Assembly (NCBI GenBank): GCA_017461285.1 | Contig: JAFTYS010000018.1 | Location: 3,941 to 67,940 of the forward strand | Source: Bacteroidales bacterium | Lineage (GTDB): Bacteria; Bacteroidota; Bacteroidia; Bacteroidales; UBA932 | Length of the DNA: 64,000 bases | Reading direction: 5' to 3' | In this document: in pieces, positions 24,525 through 34,089 of the stretch | Layout of the letters: every line of letters begins with the position of its first letter | How positions within the stretch are numbered: position 1 is the stretch's first letter | Translations under genes and position numbers: made by a program | The notes under the pieces: model-generated | Database searches by the model: none | What the model was told of the DNA's origin: nothing | What the model saw: only the letters and a program-made list of their open reading frames with translations

Positions 24525-26477
24525 TTACCAGCCCGGATTCTGTGGGAAGTCAGCATAGAGGTAAACCTCGCTGTCTGGCAATGGGAACCAATAATGCTTA
24601 GTACCGAATACGCGCTCGAGAATAACCTCTTCACGGAAGTTTGCTACCTGAGCATCCCTAGGGTCATTGCTCTTGTACCAGTCTGCGTCGTGTACGCGGT
24701 CAAACTCCTGAGAAGTCTTGATTGTATAAGGAGCCTCGGTAAGGAGGAGCCAACGCTGAAGGTCGCTGAAACGATGACCTTCGAACATAAGCTCGACAGC
24801 ACGCTCGCGGCGGATTTCATCCATATAGGCTGTACCTGCGAACTTCGCGTGAACGTCACCTGCACCGCATCTCGCACGTACCTTATTAATAGCATCTTCT
24901 GAAGTAAGGTTGCAGTTGCTAGCCTTGTTTGTCCTTGAGAAGTTTGCATCCTTGGCAGCTGCTGCCTCAGCATACATGAGGTATACATCAGCAAGACGCA
25001 TATAAGGAAGGTATACGTGTACTGCAGAACCCCAGTCATAGTCGCGGTCGATCACATTACATGTGTGAGGAACGAGCTTCTGGATGAAGTAACCTGTACG
25101 GCTGCCGTTTGCTACAGGACGCATGTTACCGCCTGTATAAAGCTGGCAATATACATATGCCTCACGGTCACCGGCTGCTCCATGGAGATACTGGAATCCG
25201 TCGAATACGATGTCATGGTAGAAACGTGGGTCACGGCCCTTGAACGGGAAGTTAGGATCGAATCCTGAATCCGGATCGTCAAGAGGGAGACCGTTTGCCA
25301 TACCGTACATGTTCACAGCGTTTGCTGTAGGCTGGTGGATCACGTTATCGTGCTCAACGAGACCGGCAACCTTAGGTCCGAATACCTTTGAAGTGTTCCA
25401 GTGTGAACCGTTGAAGTCTGATGAAGGGCCACGGAAGATAGCCTCTACAGTACCAGGCATGAGCCAGTTCTGCTTGCGGGTGTAGAAGTTGTCAGAGAAG
25501 CGTGTCTTTGCGTCTTCTGCCTTCTCGTGCATGTATACATCCTCGAAATTATACTCTGCAAGTGAATACTGTGTCTGACCTGCCTCAACAAGAGCAAGAA
25601 GTTCACCGAAAGCCTCGGCAGCCTTGTTCATGTACTCTGTATTGTAAGCATAAGTCTTGCCGCTTGCAATAGCTCCGAGCTGTGCGCCGTGCTCCATAAG
25701 TGGAGAACCTGCCCAAAGGTAGCACTTGCCGAGATATGCGAGAGCCATTACCTTATTAATACGGAGCATGTTCTTTCCAGAAGTAGCCTTACCTGTAGAA
25801 GTGTCATCCCAGTTGATAGGGAGAAGGTCTGCAGCGCGACGGAAGTCCTCTGCACATCTGTCAGCACACTCCTGATAAGAAAGACGAGGAAGGTTGAGAG
25901 GTTCGTTGGCCTCAAATGCCTTGTCGATATATGGAAGGCCGCCAACCCAGTTGATCATCTCGAAATGCCACCATGCACGGAAGAAGTAGAGCTGACCTGC
26001 GATAAGGTCCTTCTCCTCCTTTGAACCGTTGACCATCTTGCCTGCTTCGAGAGCCTCAAGACCTACGTTAGCCTTACGGATACAATACCATACATGTCCC
26101 CAGAGAGAGTGGTCGAACTTGTTGGTAGAAGTAGGGTTGCTGCTTGGCTTGTAAATCCAGTTTCCGCCGCTGCCGTTGTTCCAGATATATCTGAAGTTAC
26201 CGAGGTCAGCCTGGTGAGTCATACGGTTGTCAGCCTCAGGGTTGAAGATTTCGTCATCTCCCCAGTTCCAAGACGGACACCAGTTACATTTTTCCTTGTC
26301 AGGAATACAGTTGTAGATCTCCTCCACGAAACCCTGGAAGTTTCGGAAGTTCACAAATGGGGTTTCGCCTGAGATTGTTGAGTCGGCTTCCTTGTCAAGA
26401 TAACTCTCGCAAGAGACAACAGACATTCCCAGAGTCAGGGCAAGTCCCAACAATATAAAATTGAATATTCTTTTCAT
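24525..26477 (-). CDS. xusB: SusD/RagB-family xylan-binding lipoprotein, first pair
   Basis: A 650-residue SusD homologue. The ATG at 26475-26477 is used; an upstream TTG at 26486 adds only three residues. The lipobox is VVSC. The SusD core is visible in AGQLYFFRAWWHFEMINWVGG, INKVMALAYLGKCYLWAGSP, YMRLADVYLMYAEAAA and EIRRERAVELMFEGHRFSDLQR, and the protein ends in the family signature FPQNPGW. It follows xusA closely, as usual for a SusC/SusD pair. Expected role: binding long xylan fragments on the cell surface and gating the XusA channel. Confidence 0.94.
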   Translation of the reverse strand: MKRIFNFILLGLALTLGMSVVSCESYLDKEADSTISGETPFVNFRNFQGFVEEIYNCIPDKEKCNWCPSWNWGDDEIFNPEADNRMTHQADLGNFRYIWNNGSGGNWIYKPSSNPTSTNKFDHSLWGHVWYCIRKANVGLEALEAGKMVNGSKEEKDLIAGQLYFFRAWWHFEMINWVGGLPYIDKAFEANEPLNLPRLSYQECADRCAEDFRRAADLLPINWDDTSTGKATSGKNMLRINKVMALAYLGKCYLWAGSPLMEHGAQLGAIASGKTYAYNTEYMNKAAEAFGELLALVEAGQTQYSLAEYNFEDVYMHEKAEDAKTRFSDNFYTRKQNWLMPGTVEAIFRGPSSDFNGSHWNTSKVFGPKVAGLVEHDNVIHQPTANAVNMYGMANGLPLDDPDSGFDPNFPFKGRDPRFYHDIVFDGFQYLHGAAGDREAYVYCQLYTGGNMRPVANGSRTGYFIQKLVPHTCNVIDRDYDWGSAVHVYLPYMRLADVYLMYAEAAAAKDANFSRTNKASNCNLTSEDAINKVRARCGAGDVHAKFAGTAYMDEIRRERAVELMFEGHRFSDLQRWLLLTEAPYTIKTSQEFDRVHDADWYKSNDPRDAQVANFREEVILERVFGTKHYWFPLPDSEVYLYADFPQNPGW

Positions 26478-26490
26478 TGCCTTCAATCAA

Positions 26491-29400
26491 TTAAAGTGTA
26501 AACTTAACACCAAGGTTGAAACGCCTTACAGTAGGGTAAGCACCACCGCCTCCGCCGTATCCGCCGAGGTTAGACTCACGGTCGTCAGGCATGCGTGTCC
26601 AGAGCCAGAGGTTGTTACCGTTCAAGTAAATCTTGAGAGAGCTCAGACCGATCTTCTTTGCCCATCCGCCGTATACGGTATAAGCAACTTCAAGGTTCTT
26701 TACACGGAAGTAAGATCCGTCGAAGAGGTACTGAGTAGCATCATTGTAGCTAGGAGTTCTGTTGAATGCAGGAACTACAACGTCAGCGTCAGGAGTCAGA
26801 GCAGACCACCACTCACCTACATTATATACTGTATTCAGCTTGCTGCCGAAAGATGAGAGAGGAACGTCACGGGTAACGTTTGTTACACCATAAAGCTGTA
26901 CGAATGCGCTGAAGCCTTTGTATTCAACTCCGATTGTTGCATTGTATGTGTTTTCTGGAGTTCCGGTGAAGCCGTAAGGAGCAGAGTCCTTGCTGTCGAT
27001 CACACCGTTTCCGTCGAAGTCTACTATATAATAGTCACCAGGAAGTCTCTGTGCATCGTTTGTTTCGTGTGCAGGTGAACCGTAAACCTCATCCCAAGTG
27101 TTGAGGAAGCCGGCATCGATATGAGACCTGTACTGTCCGATTGCATAACCTGCCTGCTTCTGGTAGTTAGGAAGAAGCTCAGGGTCGTCCTTCTTGAGGA
27201 TCACGTTCTCAGCATGTGTCATGTTGAAGTTACCCCAGAGGCGGAGAGAGTTTCTGAACTGCTTGTTGACACGGAGTTCGAGCTCATAACCAGTAGCACG
27301 TACCCTACCGAGGTTCACTGTTGGAGGAGTACCACCGAAGTATCCTGGTACTGAACGCTCGCCACCGCTTACGAGGATGTCTGTACGGTCATCCTGGAAC
27401 ACCTCGACCGAACCTGCGATCAGACCCTTGAAGAGGTTATAGTCGAGACCGACGTTCATCTTAGTAACAGTCTCCCACTTAACGTCAGGGTTACCGATTG
27501 CTGACTCTCTATACCATTCATATATAGAGTTTGTCTGGTTGAGGTCCATGCAGGTAGTTCCGCCGTATGCCCACTGTGACATGTAAAGCCAGCGCTGACC
27601 TACGTTGTCGTCACCGATCTGACCATATGATGCACGGAGCTTGAGGAACTCTACGATTCTCTTCTCGCGGAGATACTTCATGAAAGGCTCTTCACTGATG
27701 GTCCATCCGATGGCACCTGACTGGAAGAATGCGAAACGGTTTACATCAGCAAACTTCTCAGAACCGTTGTATGCACCGTTGTACTCAGCATGGTAACGTC
27801 CGTTCCATGAATAAGTCATACGGAATGCCCAGTCCTCACGATAATAAGGGATCATAGATCCTGTTGCGTTCTCTGAACGGCTGAAGAGACCCATGGCGCT
27901 TACATCATGCTTCTTGAATGTGCGTGCCCAGTTCACCTGGCCCTGATAGTAGAGGTTACGCATTGTAGACCAGTTGTTCACCTGGCCACCGCCTGTTGTC
28001 CACTTGATAGGCTGAGAGTAGTCGAAACCGTTATATGCGTCGAACTGGCTCTTGAGGTACTCCTGACCTGTGACAGGGTCGATCCATCTGAACTGAGGGT
28101 CGTTATACATATCGCTCACACCACGTCCTGACTCTACGAACTGGTTGTCCCATGAGATCAGAGCTCTGAGTGAGAGACCCTTTGTGATGAAACCGAGGTC
28201 CTGCTCGAGGGTGAAGTCGGTGTTGATACGGTTTGTTGTAGTCTCGAAGATACCACCAGTAGAAAGGTTCTGAGCCGAGTTGGTAACGTTCGAAGTCTGT
28301 GGATAGTAACCCCAAGCGCCGTCAGAATATACAGGAAGGAACACGTCCGGTGCGATGTTGTAAGCACCTGCCCACTGCTGCTGAATCTGCCAGATATCGT
28401 TGGTAGAGTTCATTGTAGGAGCGATTCTTCTTGCACTTGAACCTGCGAGGTTAACTCTCAAGGTAGTAGTCTTTGTGATGCTGAAGTCGAGGTTGCTTCG
28501 TACGTTGATTCGGTCGTAGCCGTATCCTGACTCATAACCACGGTTGTTAGGATATACCTTGAAAAGGTCACCTTCATTAATGTAGTCCGCAGCTGCAAAG
28601 TACTTCACGAACTTTGTACCACCGCTTACATTGACATTCGCCTGATAAGACATTGCGAAGTCGTTGAAGAGGGCCTTCTGCCAGTCTACGTTAGGATAAC
28701 GCTCCTGCTGAGCTACGGTAGTCTGGTTGCGGTAGTTCTCGATGAAAGCCTGAGGACGGATGTACTCCCAAGAGTCAACACCTGTTACAGGAAGCTCGTG
28801 CTCGAGAGATACGTTACGTGCCATGAGTGCATCGTAAGAGTCCATCTTGTTAGGCAGCTTTGAAGGAGCCTTCATTGTTGCATTGAAACCGACATCGATT
28901 CTTGCCTTGCCTTCAGTACCACGCTTTGTAGTCACGAGGATGACACCGTTCGCGCCCTTCACACCATAGACTGCAGTCGCAGAAGCATCCTTAAGAACAG
29001 AGATGCTCTCAACTGATGAAATGTCCACGGTTGTCATAGGACGCTCGATACCGTCCACGAGGACGAGAGGGTCGTTTCCGTTCCATGAAGATCCGCTTCG
29101 GATTGTGATCTTAGGATCCTCCTCACCTGGCATACCTGTACTCTGGGTTGTAACAACACCAGGAAGGTTACCTGTAAGGGCAGCACCGACGCTGCTGACT
29201 CCGGCCGCTCTTTCGAGGACCTCACCTGTAGTCTGGGTGATCGCACCGACTACGGAAGCCTTCTTCTGCTGGCCGTAACCGACCACGATTGTCTCCTCGA
29301 GCATGAGGCTGTCATCCTTGAGGACAACCTTCATTGCCGACTTCGATACAGGAACCTCGACGGTCTCCATACCGATGAAGGAAACAACCAGTACTGCTTT

Positions 29401-29616
29401 GTCATTTGGAACAGTCAGAGCAAAATTACCGTCCAAGTCGGTAACCGTACCCACAGTTTCATTGCCCTTAAGAGCAACGCCACCACCAATGACAGGATCG
29501 CCATTGCTGTCCACGACAACTCCCTTCGCTGTAAACTGCTGTGCCGATGCCATGAGGCAGCTGAACAACAGACCGAAAACAAGCGCAGGAATCTTTCGAT
29601 TTAGTTTTGTTTTCAT
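26491..29616 (-). CDS. xusA: SusC-like TonB-dependent xylan oligosaccharide transporter
   Basis: A 1,041-residue outer-membrane transporter, first gene of the core xylan unit. It has a signal peptide (cut near SAQQ), a CarboxypepD_reg-like domain at about residues 28-105 (FTAKGVVVDSNGDPVIGGGV), a TonB-box-like stretch at about 107-115 (LEETIVVGYG), a plug (PLVLVDGIERPMTTVDI, DASATAVYGVKGANGVILVT), and a long barrel ending VRRFNLGVKFTL. It takes up xylan oligosaccharides with XusB, powered by TonB. A putative promoter lies at 29679-29709, and the regulator gene diverges from the same intergenic region, so induction by that regulator is likely. Confidence 0.95.
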   Translation of the reverse strand: MKTKLNRKIPALVFGLLFSCLMASAQQFTAKGVVVDSNGDPVIGGGVALKGNETVGTVTDLDGNFALTVPNDKAVLVVSFIGMETVEVPVSKSAMKVVLKDDSLMLEETIVVGYGQQKKASVVGAITQTTGEVLERAAGVSSVGAALTGNLPGVVTTQSTGMPGEEDPKITIRSGSSWNGNDPLVLVDGIERPMTTVDISSVESISVLKDASATAVYGVKGANGVILVTTKRGTEGKARIDVGFNATMKAPSKLPNKMDSYDALMARNVSLEHELPVTGVDSWEYIRPQAFIENYRNQTTVAQQERYPNVDWQKALFNDFAMSYQANVNVSGGTKFVKYFAAADYINEGDLFKVYPNNRGYESGYGYDRINVRSNLDFSITKTTTLRVNLAGSSARRIAPTMNSTNDIWQIQQQWAGAYNIAPDVFLPVYSDGAWGYYPQTSNVTNSAQNLSTGGIFETTTNRINTDFTLEQDLGFITKGLSLRALISWDNQFVESGRGVSDMYNDPQFRWIDPVTGQEYLKSQFDAYNGFDYSQPIKWTTGGGQVNNWSTMRNLYYQGQVNWARTFKKHDVSAMGLFSRSENATGSMIPYYREDWAFRMTYSWNGRYHAEYNGAYNGSEKFADVNRFAFFQSGAIGWTISEEPFMKYLREKRIVEFLKLRASYGQIGDDNVGQRWLYMSQWAYGGTTCMDLNQTNSIYEWYRESAIGNPDVKWETVTKMNVGLDYNLFKGLIAGSVEVFQDDRTDILVSGGERSVPGYFGGTPPTVNLGRVRATGYELELRVNKQFRNSLRLWGNFNMTHAENVILKKDDPELLPNYQKQAGYAIGQYRSHIDAGFLNTWDEVYGSPAHETNDAQRLPGDYYIVDFDGNGVIDSKDSAPYGFTGTPENTYNATIGVEYKGFSAFVQLYGVTNVTRDVPLSSFGSKLNTVYNVGEWWSALTPDADVVVPAFNRTPSYNDATQYLFDGSYFRVKNLEVAYTVYGGWAKKIGLSSLKIYLNGNNLWLWTRMPDDRESNLGGYGGGGGAYPTVRRFNLGVKFTL

Positions 29617-29678
29617 TACGGGTTAGTTTAAATTAATAATTTGGTTTATGTGTAACTATGTACATTCGTTTCAGCATA

Positions 29679-29709
29679 ACAAATGTACGCATAAAAACGC
29701 ACACAAATG
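29679..29709 (-). promoter_or_regulatory. Putative promoter of the xusA-xyn10C unit
   Basis: The minus strand carries TACATTTG (29687-29680), a match to the -7 consensus TAnnTTTG, and a second TTTG 24 bases upstream (29703-29709 region) in the -33 position. The predicted leader is about 55 bases. ACAAAT occurs three times on the plus strand, at 29679, 29703 and 29721. Confidence 0.5.
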
Positions 29710-29803
29710 CACCTTTTGATACAAATAAGTACACGGGTGAAACAACGAAGCATTTTTTTGATGTCAATGTTTCAACAACGCAAGAAAATTCAAAAAATTA
29801 TTG

Positions 29804-29811
29804 TAATTTTG
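29804..29811 (+). promoter_or_regulatory. Putative -7 element of the hybrid two-component regulator
   Basis: TAATTTTG matches TAnnTTTG and lies 28 bases before the regulator start codon. No good -33 element is visible upstream. Confidence 0.5.
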
Positions 29812-29839
29812 CAACAAAAGCACTGAAACATCCGCCCAT

Positions 29840-32800
29840 ATGAAACATTTAAGATTATTAATCGCAACATTACTGCTTATTTCGGCAACATCCGGTACAG
29901 CACAGACAGCACGCCTGTACACCTCTGCAGACGGCCTTGCAAACAGCCATATCTACGACATTTTCCAGGACAGTAAAGGCTTCATATGGATATCGACGGA
30001 AAACGGACTGTCCAAGTTCGACGGAATGAAGTTCTCGACGTTCAGATACGACCGTTTGAACGAAAACACGATCGCCAGCAACACGATCCGAAGCGTCCAT
30101 GAAGACAGCAAGGGACGGTTCTGGGTCGGAACATCAGCAGGTCTTCAGGTATTCGACACAGAATACAGCACATTTACAAAAGTAAACCTGGAGGACTGGA
30201 GCGTACCGGATTCCGACCAGCACATAATCTCCGTCATGGAGCTGGAGATCATGGACAAGAACAGGATCCTTGCAGCCACTTCAGGACACGGCATCTACAT
30301 ACTTGACGCCGACGACCACGGGATAGACCACGAACTGCAGAACACCCTGAACAAGATGCTCCCTTCAAAGTTCATCGAGAACACGTTTCTGGACAGCAAG
30401 GGAAGACTTTGGGTGACAACGGACATGGGAGGATTGAACATCTTCGACATGAAGAGCCTGACGGAAGTGAAAGACATATGGAAAAACGGTCTGTCAAAAG
30501 AATCCATGGACACCTTCAATTCATTCACGGAAGAAACACAGACCGGTAATATATATATAGGTTCATCCAACTTCGGCATCCTCGTATATGAGGAGGAGTC
30601 AGGGAAAATCAGAAAGACCCTAGGCTACTCCGGTCAGGATTACAGCATAATGTCGATGACCATCAACAACGTCGTTCCACGATACGGTGAACGGACATTC
30701 CTTGTAGGAACCGAAAACAACGGCATCAAGCTGTTCAACGCAAATACCGAAAGCATCAGGGACGTACGCATTTCCAGCGTACCTTTCAACACATCCGGAT
30801 GGAAGGTACAGTGCATGGAGGAAGACAGCCAGGGCAACGTATGGGTAGGAGCCATACAGAAGGGAGTCCTGATAATACCTAAATCAATGTTCGGCTTCAG
30901 GCACATCGACTTCAACAAGACGGAAAACGGCGGACACGGCAACATAAGCGTGACTTCAGTGATTTCCGACGAAGAAAGAGACTGTCTTTGGGTCGGAACG
31001 GACGGAGGCGGTATATTCCAGACCGACAGATACAGCACATTCGCCAACATTACGGCCGGAAACTCAAAGCTGAGCAACAACTCGATAATGTCGCTCGCAT
31101 TGGACAAGCGTGGAACCTTATGGGTAGCCACATATCTGGGCGGTCTGTTCTCATACACACCTGAGCGAGGAGTAAGAGCATTCCGGGATCAGGCAAGACT
31201 AGGCAACGACAAGACATACACACTGGCATATGATCAGGAAAAGGACGTCCTGTATGTAGGAACGCACGGAAACGGATTCTCCATGATAGACGCTGCCGGA
31301 GAGAGACTGCTGAAGACCTGGGACGAGGACGACGAATACAAATGGATCAGTTATCTGTCCATGGACAGTTCCGGCCTGCTCTGGATCGGTACCTACAACG
31401 GTCCCATGACTTATGACAGCAGCACGGACAAGCTCAACATGTACGAACTGGTAAAGGACAAGTCAATACGCGTGAATGCGATATACGAAAGCAAGGCAGG
31501 AGACGTATGGCTCGGCACAGGCGAAGGCCTCATCAAGCTTGACAGAGCTACGAGGGAGAAGACTGTATACACCGAGGGAGAAGGACTCGCAAGCAACTCC
31601 GTATCAGGCATTCTTGAAGACGACGAAGGCAACCTGTGGATATCCACATTCAACGGATTGTCACGCCTCGACCATGAATCAGGCACATTCAAGAACTTCT
31701 ACCAGCACGACGGACTGCAGGAAAACGAATTCAACGTCAGGGCTGCGTACAAGTCAGCAAACGGCAGGATGTATTTCGGAGGAATAAACGGTCTGACCGC
31801 ATTCAGTCCGCAGTATGTGGAAAGGCAGAAGACCCCTGTCCCTCCTCTTTATCTGTCCAATCTGAGCGTAATGAACGAGGACATAAAATATGACCCTCTC
31901 AAAGGCAAGGACAACATGCTTGACAAACACATTTCGGAAGCGACGATGATCACCCTCCCGAACCACGCCAACATGTTCTCGCTGGAATTCTCCGTGCTGG
32001 AATACACCAACCCGAAGAAGATATCATACGAATACAAGATGGAAGGTCTGGAAAGGTCATGGAACCGGACACTTGACGGGTCCCAGATCGCGACATATAC
32101 GAATCTTCCATCCGGCAGGTACAGGATGAAGATAAAGGCGTTCTACGAAGGAGAACCTGATGCTTTTTCATATAAGGAGATCGGCATAAGGATACTTCCG
32201 CCATGGTATATGACGGTCTGGGCATGGATAGTATACACGATATTGGGATTGCTGGCTGTGATGATGGTCATAAGGCAAAGGCGTAGGAAGATTGCCCTGA
32301 AAAATCAGCAGGAGGAATCCCAGATGAAGGAAATGAAACTTCAGATGTTCACGAATATCTCGCATGAGATCCGCACTCCGCTCACTCTTGTCATGAATCC
32401 TCTGAAGAAGATGAGGGAAGAGGAACGCGACCCTCGTCAGAAGGAACTGTATAACCTGATGTACCGCAACAGTCTGCGCATCCTGAGGCTTGTAAACCAG
32501 CTGCTTGACATCCGAAAAGTGGACAACGGACAGATGAAGATGCATTTCCTCGAGACTGACATCGTATACTTCATAAAGGATATAATGCAGTCATTCGAGA
32601 ATCTGGCGATAAGCAGAAGTATTGATTTCCAGCTCGATCCGTCTGATGAGGTCATCAATCTCTGGATAGACCAGGGTAACTTCGACAAGATAATATTCAA
32701 CATTCTCTCGAACGCGTTCAAGTTCACACCGGACAGAGGATCGGTGAAGATAAGCATAAGCAAACCGATACCTAATCACGGAATTCTGGATTCGTACATA

Positions 32801-33976
32801 GAGAATTATGTGGAATTCATCATTGAGAACAGCGGAGATCATATTGAAGAGAAACATCTTGAGAAACTGTTTGACAGGTTCTATCAGGTAGACATCAGAG
32901 ATGCGAAGATGGGATCGGGAGTGGGGCTCAATCTCGCAAAGCTGCTTGTTGACCTGCATCATGGCAACATTTCTGCATTCAACACTGAAGACGGAGTAGC
33001 TTTCCGCGTCAGGATCCCGGTCGGATGCGGGCATCTTACCGCCGATGAAATGACAAAGCCTCAGAATCATAAGGACCTGTATACAAAGAATCCGATCATC
33101 TCTGACTCGGACTACTCAAGTGTTGAAGACGTGACATACAACGTTCCGTCAGACGAGGGGAAGAATGCAAGACATTCGAAAAGAAAGAACATCGTGCTTG
33201 TAGACGATGACAGCGAGATGAGGGCATATCTGAAACTCGAGTTGCAGAGCATCTACAACGTCGAGGTGTGCGCAAACGGAAAGGAGGCATGGTCAAAGAT
33301 TTCCACAACGATTCCTGACGCCGTAATCACTGACCTCATCATGGACAAGATGGACGGCGCCGAACTTTGCGAAAAGATCAAGAAGAATCCGGGCACGAAC
33401 CATATCCCTGTCATATTGCTGACATCGTCCACAGACGAGCAGAGCCACAACAGGTGCATCAAGAGCGGAGCAGACCGTTTCTTCACCAAGCCGATATCGC
33501 TGGAAATCCTGAAGAGCGCCCTGGCAAGCGCCATCGCAACGAGGGAGACGATAAAGAACAAATACACCAGGGAGATTGACTACGGATACGGAGACATCAA
33601 GATGAACAATGCGGACAACCAGCTGGCGACCAAGGTAATAGCTATCATCCGCAAGAACATCGAGAACACCGAATTCAGCGTCGAGGAACTCAGCCGCGAG
33701 GTCGGAATGAGCCGCGTGCATCTTAACAGAAAGCTGAAGGAGATGATGAACATATCTCCAAGCAACCTGATAAGGTCAATACGCCTCAAGCAGGCCGCTT
33801 ATCTGCTGATAAACAACAAGGTGAACATTTCAGAAGTTGCATACAAGGTGGGATTCTCGACCCACTCATACTTCTCGAATTCGTTCCATGATTATTTCGG
33901 AATGACGCCGAAGGAGTTTACGGCACAGTACATGAACTGCACTGATGAAGAGACCTTGAAGAAGATCTTCGGTTAG
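29840..33976 (+). CDS. Hybrid two-component system regulator of the xylan locus (HTCS, XynR-like)
   Basis: A 1,378-residue single-protein sensor, kinase and regulator. The signal peptide (1-21) is followed by two-component-regulator propeller repeats across about 25-700 (DSKGFIWISTENGLSKFDG; WVGTSAGLQVFD; LWIGTYNG) and a Y_Y_Y domain (710-785) in the periplasm. One clear transmembrane helix (about 788-810) follows. The kinase has phospho-acceptor H842 in SHEIRTPL and an ATPase domain with N958 in the N-box and GSGVGLNLAK. The receiver domain has acceptor D1165 in VITDLIMDK, and an AraC-type DNA-binding domain closes the protein (about 1275-1370, with the typical VAYKVGFSTHSYFSNSFHDYFGMTPKEF-like pattern, only partly quoted). 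The G1 box reads ENSGDHI rather than DxGxG. It diverges from xusA and probably activates the xus unit when xylan oligosaccharides bind the propeller. Confidence 0.95.
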   Translation: MKHLRLLIATLLLISATSGTAQTARLYTSADGLANSHIYDIFQDSKGFIWISTENGLSKFDGMKFSTFRYDRLNENTIASNTIRSVHEDSKGRFWVGTSAGLQVFDTEYSTFTKVNLEDWSVPDSDQHIISVMELEIMDKNRILAATSGHGIYILDADDHGIDHELQNTLNKMLPSKFIENTFLDSKGRLWVTTDMGGLNIFDMKSLTEVKDIWKNGLSKESMDTFNSFTEETQTGNIYIGSSNFGILVYEEESGKIRKTLGYSGQDYSIMSMTINNVVPRYGERTFLVGTENNGIKLFNANTESIRDVRISSVPFNTSGWKVQCMEEDSQGNVWVGAIQKGVLIIPKSMFGFRHIDFNKTENGGHGNISVTSVISDEERDCLWVGTDGGGIFQTDRYSTFANITAGNSKLSNNSIMSLALDKRGTLWVATYLGGLFSYTPERGVRAFRDQARLGNDKTYTLAYDQEKDVLYVGTHGNGFSMIDAAGERLLKTWDEDDEYKWISYLSMDSSGLLWIGTYNGPMTYDSSTDKLNMYELVKDKSIRVNAIYESKAGDVWLGTGEGLIKLDRATREKTVYTEGEGLASNSVSGILEDDEGNLWISTFNGLSRLDHESGTFKNFYQHDGLQENEFNVRAAYKSANGRMYFGGINGLTAFSPQYVERQKTPVPPLYLSNLSVMNEDIKYDPLKGKDNMLDKHISEATMITLPNHANMFSLEFSVLEYTNPKKISYEYKMEGLERSWNRTLDGSQIATYTNLPSGRYRMKIKAFYEGEPDAFSYKEIGIRILPPWYMTVWAWIVYTILGLLAVMMVIRQRRRKIALKNQQEESQMKEMKLQMFTNISHEIRTPLTLVMNPLKKMREEERDPRQKELYNLMYRNSLRILRLVNQLLDIRKVDNGQMKMHFLETDIVYFIKDIMQSFENLAISRSIDFQLDPSDEVINLWIDQGNFDKIIFNILSNAFKFTPDRGSVKISISKPIPNHGILDSYIENYVEFIIENSGDHIEEKHLEKLFDRFYQVDIRDAKMGSGVGLNLAKLLVDLHHGNISAFNTEDGVAFRVRIPVGCGHLTADEMTKPQNHKDLYTKNPIISDSDYSSVEDVTYNVPSDEGKNARHSKRKNIVLVDDDSEMRAYLKLELQSIYNVEVCANGKEAWSKISTTIPDAVITDLIMDKMDGAELCEKIKKNPGTNHIPVILLTSSTDEQSHNRCIKSGADRFFTKPISLEILKSALASAIATRETIKNKYTREIDYGYGDIKMNNADNQLATKVIAIIRKNIENTEFSVEELSREVGMSRVHLNRKLKEMMNISPSNLIRSIRLKQAAYLLINNKVNISEVAYKVGFSTHSYFSNSFHDYFGMTPKEFTAQYMNCTDEETLKKIFG

Positions 33977-34048
33977 TACCCCCATGCGGAATCGAACCGC
34001 AACCGTCAGAACCGGAATCTGAAATTCTATCCATTAAACTATAGGGGC
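33977..34048 (-). tRNA. tRNA-Arg (anticodon CCG)
   Basis: The minus strand folds into a full cloverleaf of 72 bases. The acceptor is GCCCCTA with TGGGGGT, the D arm GTTT-AATGGATA-GAAT, the anticodon arm TCAGA-TTCCGGT-TCTGA with anticodon CCG, and the T arm TGCGG-TTCGATT-CCGCA, with discriminator A. CCA is not encoded. Its 3' end is directly adjacent to the regulator stop codon on the opposite strand (0 bases between). A -7 promoter element lies 10 bases upstream of its 5' end. Confidence 0.95.
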
Positions 34049-34058
34049 AATGGGAAGG

Positions 34059-34085
34059 CAAAGTTAGCATTTTTTTCTAACTTTG
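34059..34085. promoter_or_regulatory. Symmetric back-to-back promoter for tRNA-Arg (minus) and fabD (plus)
   Basis: CAAAGTTAG (34059-34067) and CTAACTTTG (34077-34085) form a perfect 9-bp inverted repeat around nine bases, mostly T. Each arm contains TAACTTTG, a match to the -7 consensus, facing outwards. The minus element ends 10 bases from the tRNA 5' end and the plus element ends 4 bases before the fabD ATG. Confidence 0.6.
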
Positions 34086-34089
34086 CGTC

